A DNA stretch of 64,000 nucleotides from Bugula neritina (Eukaryota; Bryozoa; Gymnolaemata; Cheilostomatida; Bugulidae): assembly GCA_964035545.1 (NCBI GenBank), contig OZ037767.1, positions 6,100,207 through 6,164,206 of the forward strand, written 5' to 3'. Below are positions 23,025-35,531 of the stretch, piece by piece. How positions within the stretch are numbered: position 1 is the first letter of the stretch; each line of letters begins with the position of its first letter. The notes under the pieces were generated by a model. It was not told the DNA's origin and ran no database searches. It saw nothing but the letters and a program-made list of their open reading frames with translations. The position numbers were made by a program, and so were the translations under genes.

Positions 23025-24124
23025 ATGGCTGCCCAATTGGGTGGCACTGCAAGCTTCCAGCCAACAATTTTTCTGAAGACTTCAAAGAATCTATCCACAG
23101 TGTTTATATCACTATCAGTAATATTGTTGGTGGTGCTGAGCGCTCTTATTATTAATGACTTCATTCAGTATGAGATTACAGAACTAACTGTTTATACTAC
23201 AGAGAAGATCACCGTCATTGTGTATGTGAGTATCTTAATAACTTCCAACTAAGATGTGATTTTAACATATAAATAAATACAAATTGAATTTTGAATTTAT
23301 TATCGTTTCACACCTTAACGCCTGCAGATGAGGTTTGTAAATAGTTTGTATAGTTTTTGAAGAGATCTTACTATAATCATAAAGCTCATAATTTGTTACT
23401 TAGTAGGCTATTTAATGAGCGGTAATAATATTTTACAATTATGCACGTTTTTTATTAAACTTTGTTATTTAAATTATAGTCACTCTACTTTTATTTACAA
23501 CCAATCATGTCTTATTTTAAAGCGGAATTTGTTTAATAATGTATAATAAGTTATGCTTTGCACAGTGTTTCATGTTGGTTCATAAATCATAGTTCGCTAT
23601 ATTATGATTGTACGATGGACTGTATTATTACAGTTTCTACACCTGGTTGGATTTTATGCAGCTTTAATAGCGCTAGTGTGGATCAATGAGACCACTCACA
23701 AACGACATCGAATACCTCGAGTCACCCTACTACTCATGATGCATGTGTTTGTATTCTTGGCCAGAATGGCATGTGAACTCTCTTATGTGAATTACAGGTA
23801 ATGCAGAAACTTCGTTGAATAAGAGCACATGCACTGTGTGTTGAATCTTTTAAATTTAGCATAGCTTGCATTATTAAAGGATCTCAAAATAATAGAAATA
23901 CCCCACTTTAGGTAGAATAGTACTGGTCTACACTATCTTTTTGTCATGCAAATGCTACCAGTTTGTATTATCGAACAATTTCAACATTATTATACAATTT
24001 CTATGCACTATAATTTCATGCAAAGGTTAATAGCTTTGTGTATACTCTAAGGCCTGAATTTTATCGAGAAGTAGATGATGGAGACTTTGAATCATCATAC
24101 TGTGATGCTATTATCAACCTGTAA
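23025..24124 (+). CDS. Orphan small membrane protein, three exons
   Basis: Exons 23025-23225, 23634-23797 and 24052-24124 join in phase (0, then 2) to a 145-aa protein. Splice sites are TAT|GTGAGT, ATTACAG|TTT, TACAG|GTAATG and CTCTAAG|G. Three hydrophobic segments lie at about residues 22-46, 61-83 and 97-120, with His/Lys/Arg-rich HKRHR between the second and third, and an acidic tail (REVDDGDFESS). The start is ATG after an acceptor-like TTATTTAG at 23010, so a 5' UTR exon is likely. I do not recognise the family; three or four membrane passes and small size resemble generic TMEM proteins. The third exon was found by phase and is the least certain part, as its acceptor has a weak pyrimidine tract. 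Confidence 0.65.
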
Positions 24125-27100
24125 CATTTGGTTTGCACAGTGCACTCAGCTCAACATCTGTATCATTTACCACACTGTTGTGGTGAAACCAAACGATGCC
24201 ATATACCAACATTATATACTCCTTCAAAACAAATTTACTTTGTAATATTTAATCGGATCAGCATAAATTGAACTTTGAACTGGCATTGCATGTACAAAAT
24301 ATATTCATTGAATTCGTTTCATGTGTAGGAAAAATAACACTCAGAATAACAATATATCTATTATCATTATAAAACTGCAGCTTGCATATTTGATTTTTTT
24401 TGGAGTTATCTATTCTCATATTATTTTATGTTCCCTCTACTTGTAATACATAAAAACTAATTTTCTGTATTATTATTTTAAAGCAGTAATTACAGTTATT
24501 AGAATCTAGTTACTTAGCTTATTCAAATGTGCTTTTAATTGTAGAACTCAAATAATTATATTTGCATTTCATTGAAAGCAGTAAATATTTACATCCAAAT
24601 TTTAAAATGAAATAAAATTGTCTTTCAATGATACTCATCAAACTATAATTTATTTCATTTATGCTTTTACATAATTTTTAGTAGAATGCTAAACATATAT
24701 TGAAAAGTTCTTTCCAAGTTCAAAACTTTTGAATGTTATGTTTTGTTCTAATTTTTGTGTGAGAAACCAGCTGTTATTACTAGCCCACAAAATTTCTACT
24801 GGGAAAGAGGTAAACTTTATAGGACCCTGATATATGAAGTTCGGCAAATTTAAAAGTTAAAGATATAATTATTTGCTAAAGACAGACATAACTTTTGCAA
24901 GTTGCACTGGGGTAAAATTTCGTGTGCCTCTATGCTATGACAACTCCAACACGCTAGTCTTAATTTCGAATACCTTATACCTATACGCCCTAAATGCATT
25001 GCATCTTGGAAGTTCGAATAGTCCTTTTATGTAACAAATGTTAGGCTCTTTTTTTATAATTATGAAAATTACAATCCAAAGTTGTGATTGAAAATACTCG
25101 ATGCATATAATGGAGTACATGGTCTGGAAAATATAATAATGGGCAATGCACCTCTTTCACTTTATACTTTGGTTTGTTGTTAACTTCTGATATGTGTCTC
25201 AAAACATTATCATAATTACTTATCAGCTATATGCATGCTGGAGTATAGTCAATATGCAGATGAGTTGGTATATAAAGATTCCAATTTGCTCATTAAAATG
25301 CAACTATATAACAAGAAACATATAGGCCTACAACTAATATTGCAAATATCACAATATTCTTAACTTATGTTGCTAAATAAAAAAAGAATATAAAATCATT
25401 ACTGCTCTAAGCAGCAGAAGGAGAGATAAAAGTAAAGCTGGATGGTACCATGGTTTATGGGGTTTAAAAACGCCCCAGATAAACCAGGGCGAATTTTTGG
25501 TGAATTTTAACTTGGCAATCTAGTGGGTATGGAGTTCATAACAGCTTGTCACTTCTACCCAGTAAGCAGTATGCTATCACTAGTGTGCTATACTAGTATT
25601 GCCATATTTGTCAAAATTATTCCAAGTAACATAGCTGCACACTAACTACAATAGAGTAAAAACCATACTGCACCTTTTGCTTTAAGGAGCAGATAACTCT
25701 CTACCTCTACTATTTTCAACAACTGCTTTCAATAATTTTAGAGTATGCATGGTGCAATCCAAATCATTATTATTATAAAGACAAATTTTGCAACATACCA
25801 CATATTATAGATTATAATAAACTGAATGAACTCGCAGTGTTAAGGAGTCAACTAACGCAGGAAAGTAAGTTGCTAACAAACTTCAAGCCATCTTTATTTA
25901 CTTTTCAATATTATATGTCCAGAATAGTAACAATGTATATTGATTTTGTATTCTACTTTCTAGTTAATTTTTATAGGAAAGACAGTAGTTTTCATAAATT
26001 TTATTTAAATCAAAGAATGCTGTTACCAAAACTAGTTTCAGACATAATGTTTTTGAATAATATAACAATGCTCAAAATTCTTTATAAAAATGTAATGCAT
26101 TTTTCCATTAAAATAGTTCTCAAAAGAGATTTTTAATAAATATATTTATGCAGTGAAGGTTGTTAAAACAAAACTTGCTTGTTAGACTCTATCAACTAAA
26201 ATATTGACATTCCACCTCAGGCTTATACGAAATTGAAAAACGCTAACCATTTCGTTATTAAAGCTGCGCAGTGTTGCTTTCCCTCTTTGCAAACCTGTCA
26301 ATCTTGTTTTTGAGGTAATTGCACCCCCAGCTTCTTCTAATCCTTTATTAGCAGTATTTTTTTACCAACACAATTTGTTCTTTTTACAGAAATTGACACA
26401 CATGTTCTCTTCATCTCCCATAGGAATCTATTAGCGCCTTCTAATGTGCTCTTATCTCTTCCATCTCTGCATGTATACACAACACCATCTTCTAACTTTT
26501 GTCATGCAGTATATTGAAACAAGTGATACATTTCCTGATTGGGCTAAAAGTTTCTTTTTCAGTAATTTATTCTGTCATAAAAATAAAAGATGCAGCACTT
26601 GGCTATGTCTAGATGCATGTTTATTTATTTATTTATTTCATGCATATAATTATTTATTAAGTTTTTCTTGCCATACATTATAATAAAACTGTTGGTCCAA
26701 CAAAAATTTTCAACAACTTAGAATATTTTTAATTAATTGCTAGGCCATCAAAGTATATGTATAATCAACCTTTTTATTTAAATATGAGCCGATTGTCATT
26801 ATGAAGTCCTCATACTCAAGTAAGCTTGCATACCTTTGATATTAGCTCACACACTTAGTCCAAATTCTTTGTTGTACCTAGCTAAGAGCTTTCAGACATA
26901 TCATTTTCCTCAATCAATGAATAATATGGACCAATGCTGATTCTTATATAATCCCTTATAGTTATTGAAAAGCAATTGAATGCAGTCAATACTAGTCAAA
27001 AGATATTGATTACATCGGAATTAAAACCTAAATGTTATGTTCGCTATGAGCACACACGCAGTTGGTTAATCGTAATCTGTTTCAACAAATGATTTGACAT

Positions 27101-30100
27101 TAATATAAAAGGGCTATAGAATGTTTCGAGTGTTTAATCGGTCTAGCAATTCAATTGTCTAATAATAATGAGCGTAGAGTCAACTCAATCCTTTAAATTT
27201 GTCAAATCACACTGAACACATATGGTAAAGTAGTTGTATTACAAACGTTCTGGCTAATTCACAATCAAAGTGTCCTTTAGCATCTTTCAAGTAGGCAAAT
27301 TTTGTCTTTTGTGGCTTAAGGACTGTTTGTCAGACCTAATGTGAAGTGTCTGCCAAAGTCACAAGTGGTAGTTACTCACAGCAATCTACACTCTGAGGAC
27401 TGTACCTTATTCACTGTAGTTGGTGACTAGATGATATCACCACCGAGCTAAAGGTACCATTGATCACCTGTCGAAAGTCGACAGGTAGGTAAACTGGGTA
27501 AGTACTCCTGCTGTAGGTTTACCTGCAGTCTGTCTATCCATCATTACAATCTTTTAAAGTCTTGTCTTGGCACTCAACTTTATATGACCTGCCGTACCTA
27601 CTTAGGAAAAGGAGCGAGTAGTAGGACTAACTTCATATTATATAGAAGTAACTATATCTTACTCTCATTGTGTAGGTGTCTAGTGCACAAGCTCATTTCA
27701 CTATTGTATTTGTATATAATTATTATGTACAAACTGACACACAGCTTTAATACGTTGTGTTTTTTCAACACCTGGGGTTGCCATTCAATAGCATTGTCTA
27801 TTGTATCATATTTTCGTTTGCAAATTCGCATAACTAAAGCCAAAATAATTGGCATAACCGTGACTATAACTACCATTACTGCTGGTAACGGGATATGTGA
27901 CCTTGATGTGAAAAATTTTACTTTGTTACTTTAAAGCAAGGTCTGATAGGTTTCCTAATTTGCTGATCTCAAAAGAAGGTTGTTGCAAGTAGAAGGCAAC
28001 TTCATATTACAAGTTGGCCAAGGACTACTTTTAACTAAATACTGGTAGGCCTATTATCAGTAGATTTATTGGTATGTCCATCACCTTCGAAGCTCATAGT
28101 ACTAATGATAACAGCTCATATACTGCCTATTACTTTATTTATTATACTTTTATTAACATCCTAAGTTCTGGTTACAAAGTCAATATACAATCAAATGACT
28201 TTTTCTAAGTTGTAGTAATAGTACGAGAGTTAATTTGTTGCATGGGGTATAAATATATGCTGAATTAGGAAAAAAGCAAGTTCAACTCAACTGGCATAGC
28301 TTATCATCTTTCAAGGAGAGGGTGAGGTGTTAGCTAAAGTTTGACTGTATTAAAAATAGCTGTCCTTTGTCATAATGGACACATTCTTATCTTACATACT
28401 CAAAAACAGTCATGAGAAAAAGAATTTCCTTCATATTCACTGTGTTCAACAGTAACAGCTGAGTTACAGTTTTGTGTGCACTTTTCAGCTTATGATGACT
28501 TTTACTACAAACTTGTAAAACAAACATACTTGTAGAACAAACTAACATCCCTTAATCCACTGTTTAGTCACTATATTTTATCAGTTATCAATACTACCTC
28601 ATAATATTATGTAAACAGGTATTACATGTACAGATATCTAAAGTAAATGGCTTTATCAGTCCTAACTTACCAATCTACTCACAGCCTGGGTAGCTGGACC
28701 AAAGAGTTTTTACTAAAGCGCAGCCCCCCCCCCCCCCTTCCTAAATTACAGAGCTTTCAGATTCATAAGCTGTTTAAACTGTGTTCTACCAGTTTATTTC
28801 TACGCTTGCTGAAAACTCTCAAGGTTACATATCAGCCAGCTGCACCCTGTTTCCACTTTCTCAGTCTGTAGTAAGCTGCATTTACACTATAGATTTAAGG
28901 TTTAGTTATAGCAACAGAGAGATATTTTTTTATAGAAAAATGCAGTTTTTATTTGAAAAGTAGAAACCATTTTGATGATTCGATTATTCTAACTAAAGTC
29001 ATATTGCTGATAAGGTTGAGCTGCTATTACACCACAATGACAGCGCAGCTCAGCTGTGATGTTTCACCATCTAGGGTAATTGGAAATCCAAAAGTTTCTG
29101 TTGTTTGTTTTCTAAACGTTAGTTAAATGCTTGGAATGACAATGATCTCCACAATAAACTGATCCCAAACTGCTGAGTAACATACAATATTTTTGCACCT
29201 GGAAATAAAAGACAATTTTATGCCGAAATAATATATCACTTACTTTATCTCTGCCTATGCAAACAGACTGATTATTTATACTCATTGTAATACTATAATG
29301 CTACAGAAGCTTTCAATTAGTGCATCTTACTAACCAGCTGTACTCAGTCTCATTATGAATAGGCTAACGCGTGTGTACCACCCCCAACTGAGTCCTTTGT
29401 GGCCCAATGAATCCTAGTCTAAGGTCTACCTATGTACTACAATGATATGAACAGACTGCATTTTATCAGTAGAAATACGGGCTTTGAGTTGTCAACTTGG
29501 ATCATTTGGAAGATGCCAGGGAAATGACTCAGTCTTGCTGCACAAGGTAAGGCTGTTGTGGTGAAACTCTAACACACATTACACTTGATACTTCCTCTAT
29601 ATGTTAGAAGTTATTATCTAAAACTTATCAAACAGACTCATGAGGTAATGTTGTCAACAATTGATTAAATGACAAAAATGAGATAAAATTATAAGGACCT
29701 TGGCTATGTGAAGGGGGGGGGGGGTGAGGGGGACTCAACTTTACTGCTTGTATTTTACCATCTGCACATACATCTTAAGCTAAGAGCTATGCAATGTTCC
29801 ATCTCTACGATCACATTGTGTCATGCTGCTCGCTAGCTTTTATTGTAAGCTGCATCATATTACGCACTCTTATTTATAATATACTGTTTCAATTATAAAA
29901 TTACTTGAATATAAGTAACTGAATCTGTCCGGCATATAGGTGTTTATATACAAATTCATAGGACTTGTGTTTCTTATTTAAGTTATTTATAGTAACTAGA
30001 TGCTACTAATCTTTAAATTAGTTGTGTCTTTATATGTGAAACCTATTTTAATGCTATACAGAGCGAAATGTAAAACTGGTCCACAAAAACAGAGAATGAT

Positions 30101-32926
30101 ATAAGAACCCAACTTTTCAATATTTGAACAGGAAAGTCGATGAGAGAGACAGTTCAATATGATAAAATATTAAACTTTTTTAGTAAATCATTTGTTACAT
30201 TTTGGTAACAAAAAAATGGTAGATGTCTACAATATAACCAGAATTATTGTACTCTTTGCTAAGGTCTTGCCATACAAATTTATTAAACTGCAGATAGGGA
30301 AGTCATAGAAGACATAAGTGTAATCAGAAGCGAAATTTCTTGTAGACTTGCTTTTTACAAGAGGCTTAAGCATAAGCAGGTAGAGAAATTAACTCTTTGT
30401 TGGATAAAAACAGCACAAAAAAACTTTGGTTCACTAACTTATTTTTATTTTTTAAATAAGATGGATAATTTTTATTTAAAATATTTTATGATGCCATATT
30501 AACTGCTTACTAACAAATATGAAAAACCCCAAGTTTTTATGTTTGTGGTGAATCAACATTACACAATGTTTGATACAGTTTATAGATATATACCTGAATT
30601 TACCAGTTTAGTATTTTTTCCTGCCTATTCTATAAATTTCTTTCAAACATACTGATATGCATAACATAAGAAGACCTTTATTGTTTCAAAACTGCAAAGT
30701 TATAGGCATGCTCATCTTTTGAAACCTTACGATGTATTCCTATTAGCATTACAATACAACTATTACTATTGCTGTTGTGTAATAAAACACGTTGGATTAA
30801 ATATAACTCTGTTTTAGCAAAAATATTTTGAAACTTGATGACATGACTTGTGTATATGTGTTTATATTATACTGGAAGCTGGTATAGTAAACCCCATAAT
30901 ACCTGCACCAATCTTATAGGTGAAATAGATGTAACTCTAAACTCTGTACAAGTAATTTCCGCTCTGGGAATATTCAATTAAAAAGTTTGTTAAAGTAGGC
31001 CCAGGGCTACAATATCTAGGAGTTCTATGGTTTTCATTTAATACCTTTTTCAAAATTGATTTAAAGTTGTGGTAACATTGATTCACCACACTTGATTCTG
31101 GACCCAGACTACAATACTAGTATATGAATCAAACAAGACCTCTAGTTCACTGACATAATTGCTTGCTTGTTGAAGAACCCTCAAGACATGAAGAGGCTGT
31201 GAAACCTCTTGCAGCTTCTCTCAGCTTTTATTTGTAACTAATATGTGGGGAGGAATAATCATCACCCCCTGGTGAGGTACTACTTCGTAGTGAAATATAA
31301 TAATATGATAAGTAAATAATAAAATGACACCTCTCCCACTTCAACCTGCATTCCCCCAGGCTTTGAGATATTAAATATTTCAAATTAAGGGTGAGAGTCC
31401 CATTTGCAGCTTGTGGTCGTATTATTTAATTAGGCTGAGGCTTAGATTTTGCATTAGATGCTGCCCGCAGACAATTACGTGCATTCGGTGTGTTCATTGC
31501 AGAGTGACTGGCTGGCTTGCTGATTATGCTACACAATGGGCTAATGTTTGAGCTGCATCACAGTCAATGGGTGCAATGAATTGTTCCATGACTAATTTAT
31601 ACGAGTCCTGAGCAATCATAATACTGTCTGCAGTTTGCACTATTTCTATGCATGAAAATTGAAACAATTCAATTGCATCGGTCTTGTTTACTCACGATTT
31701 AGCAGTCAAGGTTTCGTGGCCAATGGCATCTAGTTTGTCCCCGTTAGTTGCTCCTCCATAATTTTGAAATTATGCTTTTAGTTGCTCTGTTTTCAGAAAT
31801 TCTACAAAAATTACTTTTGAGCAATTATCTTCTACTCTCGAAATAAATATTTATGATTATCCCCCCTGTTGTAAGAGCAAGTCCAAGGTCAATAGTTTAG
31901 TGTAATAATATTGTTGCTATGATATTTGTTGTTTACTTCATTGAAACATGTATTCTGAAACTAGAGATGGATATTTTGACACTCAATAGCTGTTATAATG
32001 TGAAAGAGTCATAACCTTGTAACATTGTTGTTTCTAAAAATTAAAATCTTGAGTGACTTGTATTTACATATTTACTAACACAAATTCTATCATGTGCCAC
32101 ACTGACAGCACATAGGTATATATACATGTATATGGGTCTATTACTTTGACACCTAGTTTCACTATATAATCTTGTTGAAAACCAGCATTGGACCTGACAA
32201 AATGTCGCTTGGTATCTAAGCTGATACCAAAAATAGTTTACACATGTATAATATGCAGGTACACACGACAGGCCTGCATACAGACTAATGTTAATAATAT
32301 TTACACATGCACATCATAACATTATATAAGACAGCATCTGCAAGCACTCAGACTGCTACCTCAGTGGCATGTAATATGCTAATAATAACACATTGTGCTC
32401 AAGTTGCCAACTCTTATGGGAATCAACTGACAAAGTCTTAATAGTCTGTACAAAGAGTAAAGACTTCCCAGTGCAAGTTTCAAGCTGAACAGCTAACTGA
32501 AATCATTCACTTTTCCGCAGTACTTGTTTTAAACACTGACAAATTAAAATTTGTATTGATTTTGCTGCATAGGTTGAGATGGTAGCTTTAAGTAAATCTA
32601 ATTCCTATTATATACTTAAGTGTAAGGCATTCAGATAAACATTTCTATACGAGGAAACAAAAAGAGTGAATCAGAATCTCAAAGTCTTTCAAGTCATTTA
32701 AATCTTTTGAACTAAATAATGATTATTTTATTATTAGTCTGTAAGGAATTTGAAATACAACAACTAATCTCAAAAGTCATCGGCTATCAACTGGAAAGGA
32801 ATATCGTGATTCAATATATCACTGACTAATAAGGACGTTTACAAACAATATGGAATTAATGAACGGTGTTGTTTGTCTGTTATTTTGTTACCAACTGTCT
32901 ACACTACAGCTTGTTTGATCTTACAG
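24125..32926. other. Gene-poor stretch of about 8.8 kb
   Basis: AT-rich DNA with no gene I can support. Notable items are a C14 run at 28724-28737, a G12 run at 29713-29724, twin hairpins at 27466-27524, and an anomalous GC-richer patch at 31440-31760 whose minus strand has short protein-like stretches (such as SYKLVMEQFIAP) broken by stops, perhaps a transposon scrap. A 75-codon minus-strand ORF at 27652-27876 begins with a hydrophobic stretch but has no other support. Confidence 0.5.
27466..27524. other. Two adjacent small hairpins
   Basis: ACCTGTCGA, spacer AAG and TCGACAGGT form a perfect 9-bp stem at 27466-27486. AGGTAAAC (27487-27494) and GTTTACCT (27517-27524) form a second stem directly after it. 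Function unknown. Confidence 0.5.
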
Positions 32927-32999
32927 CTATTGGACTCGTGAAAACTTCAAGCTGGTGTTGGTCAAATCTTCACAGGAATGTATTAAGCTCTGGTGTTAG
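32927..32999 (+). other. Candidate upstream exon of the RIN-like gene
   Basis: A 73-nt block is bounded by a good acceptor (TTTGATCTTACAG) and a good donor (TTAG|GTGAGT). One frame is open and would join the exon at 35528 in phase, with AG|T forming Ser before ACA ATG. It may be 5' UTR or N-terminal coding sequence. It does not resemble the SH2 domain expected at the start of RIN proteins. Confidence 0.35.
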
Positions 33000-33895
33000 G
33001 TGAGTGGGACAATGCCATACCATATATACTTATAGTATAGCTAGTCTGTAACTTGTAGACAATCTATTTGCTTGGAAGAAATTAGTTGTTGAAAGCTTTG
33101 AGGAATTAATTCACTCTGTTTTACAGTGGGCAGTTTTGTTGAAGTTAAAGTCTACTAAAAGTACATGGAAAAACTAAAATATTTTGTATTGCTGATAAGG
33201 ATACTTCAATTGATGCCAATATAGCTTTTCCTTATAATGTCAAATATTAATATCTGTCAAGAAATAGTTTCTTTGGCATCTAAGTAATTTGTACCTCTTT
33301 TTGCAAAGCAACTTAATGACATATAACTACTGTACTGAGAGGCACTCAAAGGAAGAGCCTTACTATACTAGGGTAGAACAAGGCTACCCTTATAATACAT
33401 GAGTTGTGATCATATATAAGTACTGTGTATAATATTAACCTTATTGTAATCTTATTAATTGATAATGTTCACCCCATTCCTGTATATTATAACTATAATT
33501 ATAACGTAATAGTATTGCAATCATAAATATGCACCTTAATATATAATGAACTATCATTATTCTATACTATTTACTTAAAGTACATGATCCAATAATTCTG
33601 ACACTCAAGGTTATTTAAAGGTTACACGTAGTCTTGCATTTCGCTGAATACATGAAACAAGAATTCCCCAATAAGCAATGAGTTGTCAGCACTTGGAGCT
33701 TAGAGTTTATAGTATAAAGAGGTGCATCAAGCAAACACAAATCAACTATAATATAAAGGATTGTCAGCAGTACTACTTCTAAAGAAAAAAAATAAATAAT
33801 ATATATGCCAAAAGTGTGCAGTAATAGCTACAATTTATTATAGGTGTGTTGACAGATAAATTTGTTGTATAAAGCAGTTTCGCCATTAAAGTCTA

Positions 33896-33910
33896 ACACA
33901 CACACACACA

Positions 33911-33978
<68 letters not shown>

Positions 33979-33979
33979 C
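33896..33979. repeat. (CA)n-(CGCA)n-(CA)n microsatellite
   Basis: 84 bp of perfect purine-pyrimidine alternation: CA repeats flank about 14 to 16 CGCA units. Such tracts readily adopt left-handed Z-DNA. Confidence 0.95.
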
Positions 33980-35083
33980 TTCCTTTTAGAAGGTAATTCA
34001 CATGAAACATTAGTAATCATGATTATTATCACACTTTGATTATGGTACACTGACTTTTCATATTAGTTTGTATTAGAATGAGCTGTTTCATTTGTTGTGT
34101 AATATATCAGTTATAGTGATAGCGCACATCACGCAGAGCCTATGGGAGTTTATGCAAGTTTTTTTTTATAATACTGATGATAAGAATAATCATTTCCATT
34201 CATCCAATACTTCCTCAATATTTTCTTCTGCTTGTCACTGTTTTTGTTAGTAAATGGCTCTGCAGCAAAAAGTGCTTCACAAATGTGCATTTCCGTTACA
34301 ACTTATATTTTAGTAAACACCCAGAAATAAATACTTTTGAACTCTGGTGGTAATCGTATTCCTTTCATACTCTTATCTGGTCATAGGGTGTGACACACTT
34401 CAAAGTAAACAAGGCTATTAGTCATACATTTAGTTGATATTTAGACCTCTTCACCATTCACACCTTAGTTAATACTGCTTGGTTTGCCAATGTGGAATAT
34501 TTACAACATTTTATTAGCTAGTTTTATGATAACAACAAATCTACTGACAATAGAGTTTTAGATGTTGCACATTTGCTTCTAGTTCGCTTGATTTCAGCGT
34601 GACCCTTTATTATCAGAGGTTGATCTTAATCCTTTTTTATTTTATGATGATTACTCAGTTGTTGTTTTCTGATCGATCTACTGCAGATATTTCCAATAAC
34701 AATTACAAGCACAGCCTGTGTTGCTAGTAAGAACATCTCGAAAAGTAGAAAATCTCAATGCAAACTTGCCCTTTAACTACTACAAGGAATCTTAGATCAG
34801 ATTTCCTCATAGCCACTTCTCTAGTTTTACTATAATCTATATCCATGGTATCACTAGCAGCATTCTTTTTATTTATTAACATTCAACAAGAGAAGTTGTC
34901 TTCTCAGCAAAAATTTATAAACGATATAACAATTGAAAGTTATTTCCCATACCCATCCTCATTAGGTATTGAAACAGTGTTTAGACTATTAACAAATAAC
35001 AACTCCAACTACAACTCTATACTGCTACAACAACTACTGCTATAACAACTACCACAACTAATACTACAGTATTAGTTGTGGTC

Positions 35084-35295
35084 GTGAAGCAGCTGTAGTC
35101 TAGAAGTTAAAGCTTAATCTTAGTAATTTTTACACAAAGCCATGGGTTTGATCTCCAGTACAGGCCATTGGTGAGGTTAGGAAGAACATTCAGGCGTAAT
35201 TGCTCCTGTGCCACATCTGAATAAGCCCTTAGCTCAATGTAACAAAAACCCCTTCCATCAGGTGTTTCTCACAGGGATGGTGACTGTAAACATAG
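35084..35295 (+). repeat. tRNA-derived SINE, copy 2
   Basis: Reads GCAGCTGTAGTCTAGAAGTT (box A-like head), then GGGTTTGATCTCC (box B-like), GGCCATTGGTGAGG, CATCTGAATAAG and CACAGGGATGGTGACT. It is collinear with the reverse complement of 16262-16434. The 3' end runs straight into a hexamer microsatellite, a typical SINE tail. Confidence 0.8.
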
Positions 35296-35368
35296 TATTA
35301 GTATTAGTATTAGTATTAGTATTAGTAATAGTATTAGTATTAGTATTAGTAATAGTATTAGTATTAGT
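35294..35368 (+). repeat. (AGTATT)n hexamer microsatellite, SINE tail
   Basis: About 12 copies of AGTATT, some changed to AGTAAT, directly after the SINE body. It opens a Val/Leu-rich spurious frame. Confidence 0.9.
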
Positions 35369-35531
35369 CTCAGAAAGTATCCAGACATATCATTAATTCA
35401 ATCTCATTTTAAAGTCAGCGCGGCAAATCTGCTAAAACCAAAAAAAAAAAAAACATTATAAGAATAAAAATTAGAATATATATTTAGATCACTGTAGCTG
35501 TATTTTGATTCTCTGTTTCCTCTACAGTACA

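Noticed and set aside
29480-29548. Exon ending CACAAG|GTAAGG
   Set aside because: The donor is good but there is no convincing acceptor and the longest ATG frame stops within it; at most a 5' UTR exon.
28724-29724. C14 and G12 runs about 1 kb apart as a paired structure
   Set aside because: Homopolymer runs arise easily and nothing else links the two.
35208-35396. Val/Leu-rich ORF
   Set aside because: It is a translation of the SINE and its AGTATT tail.
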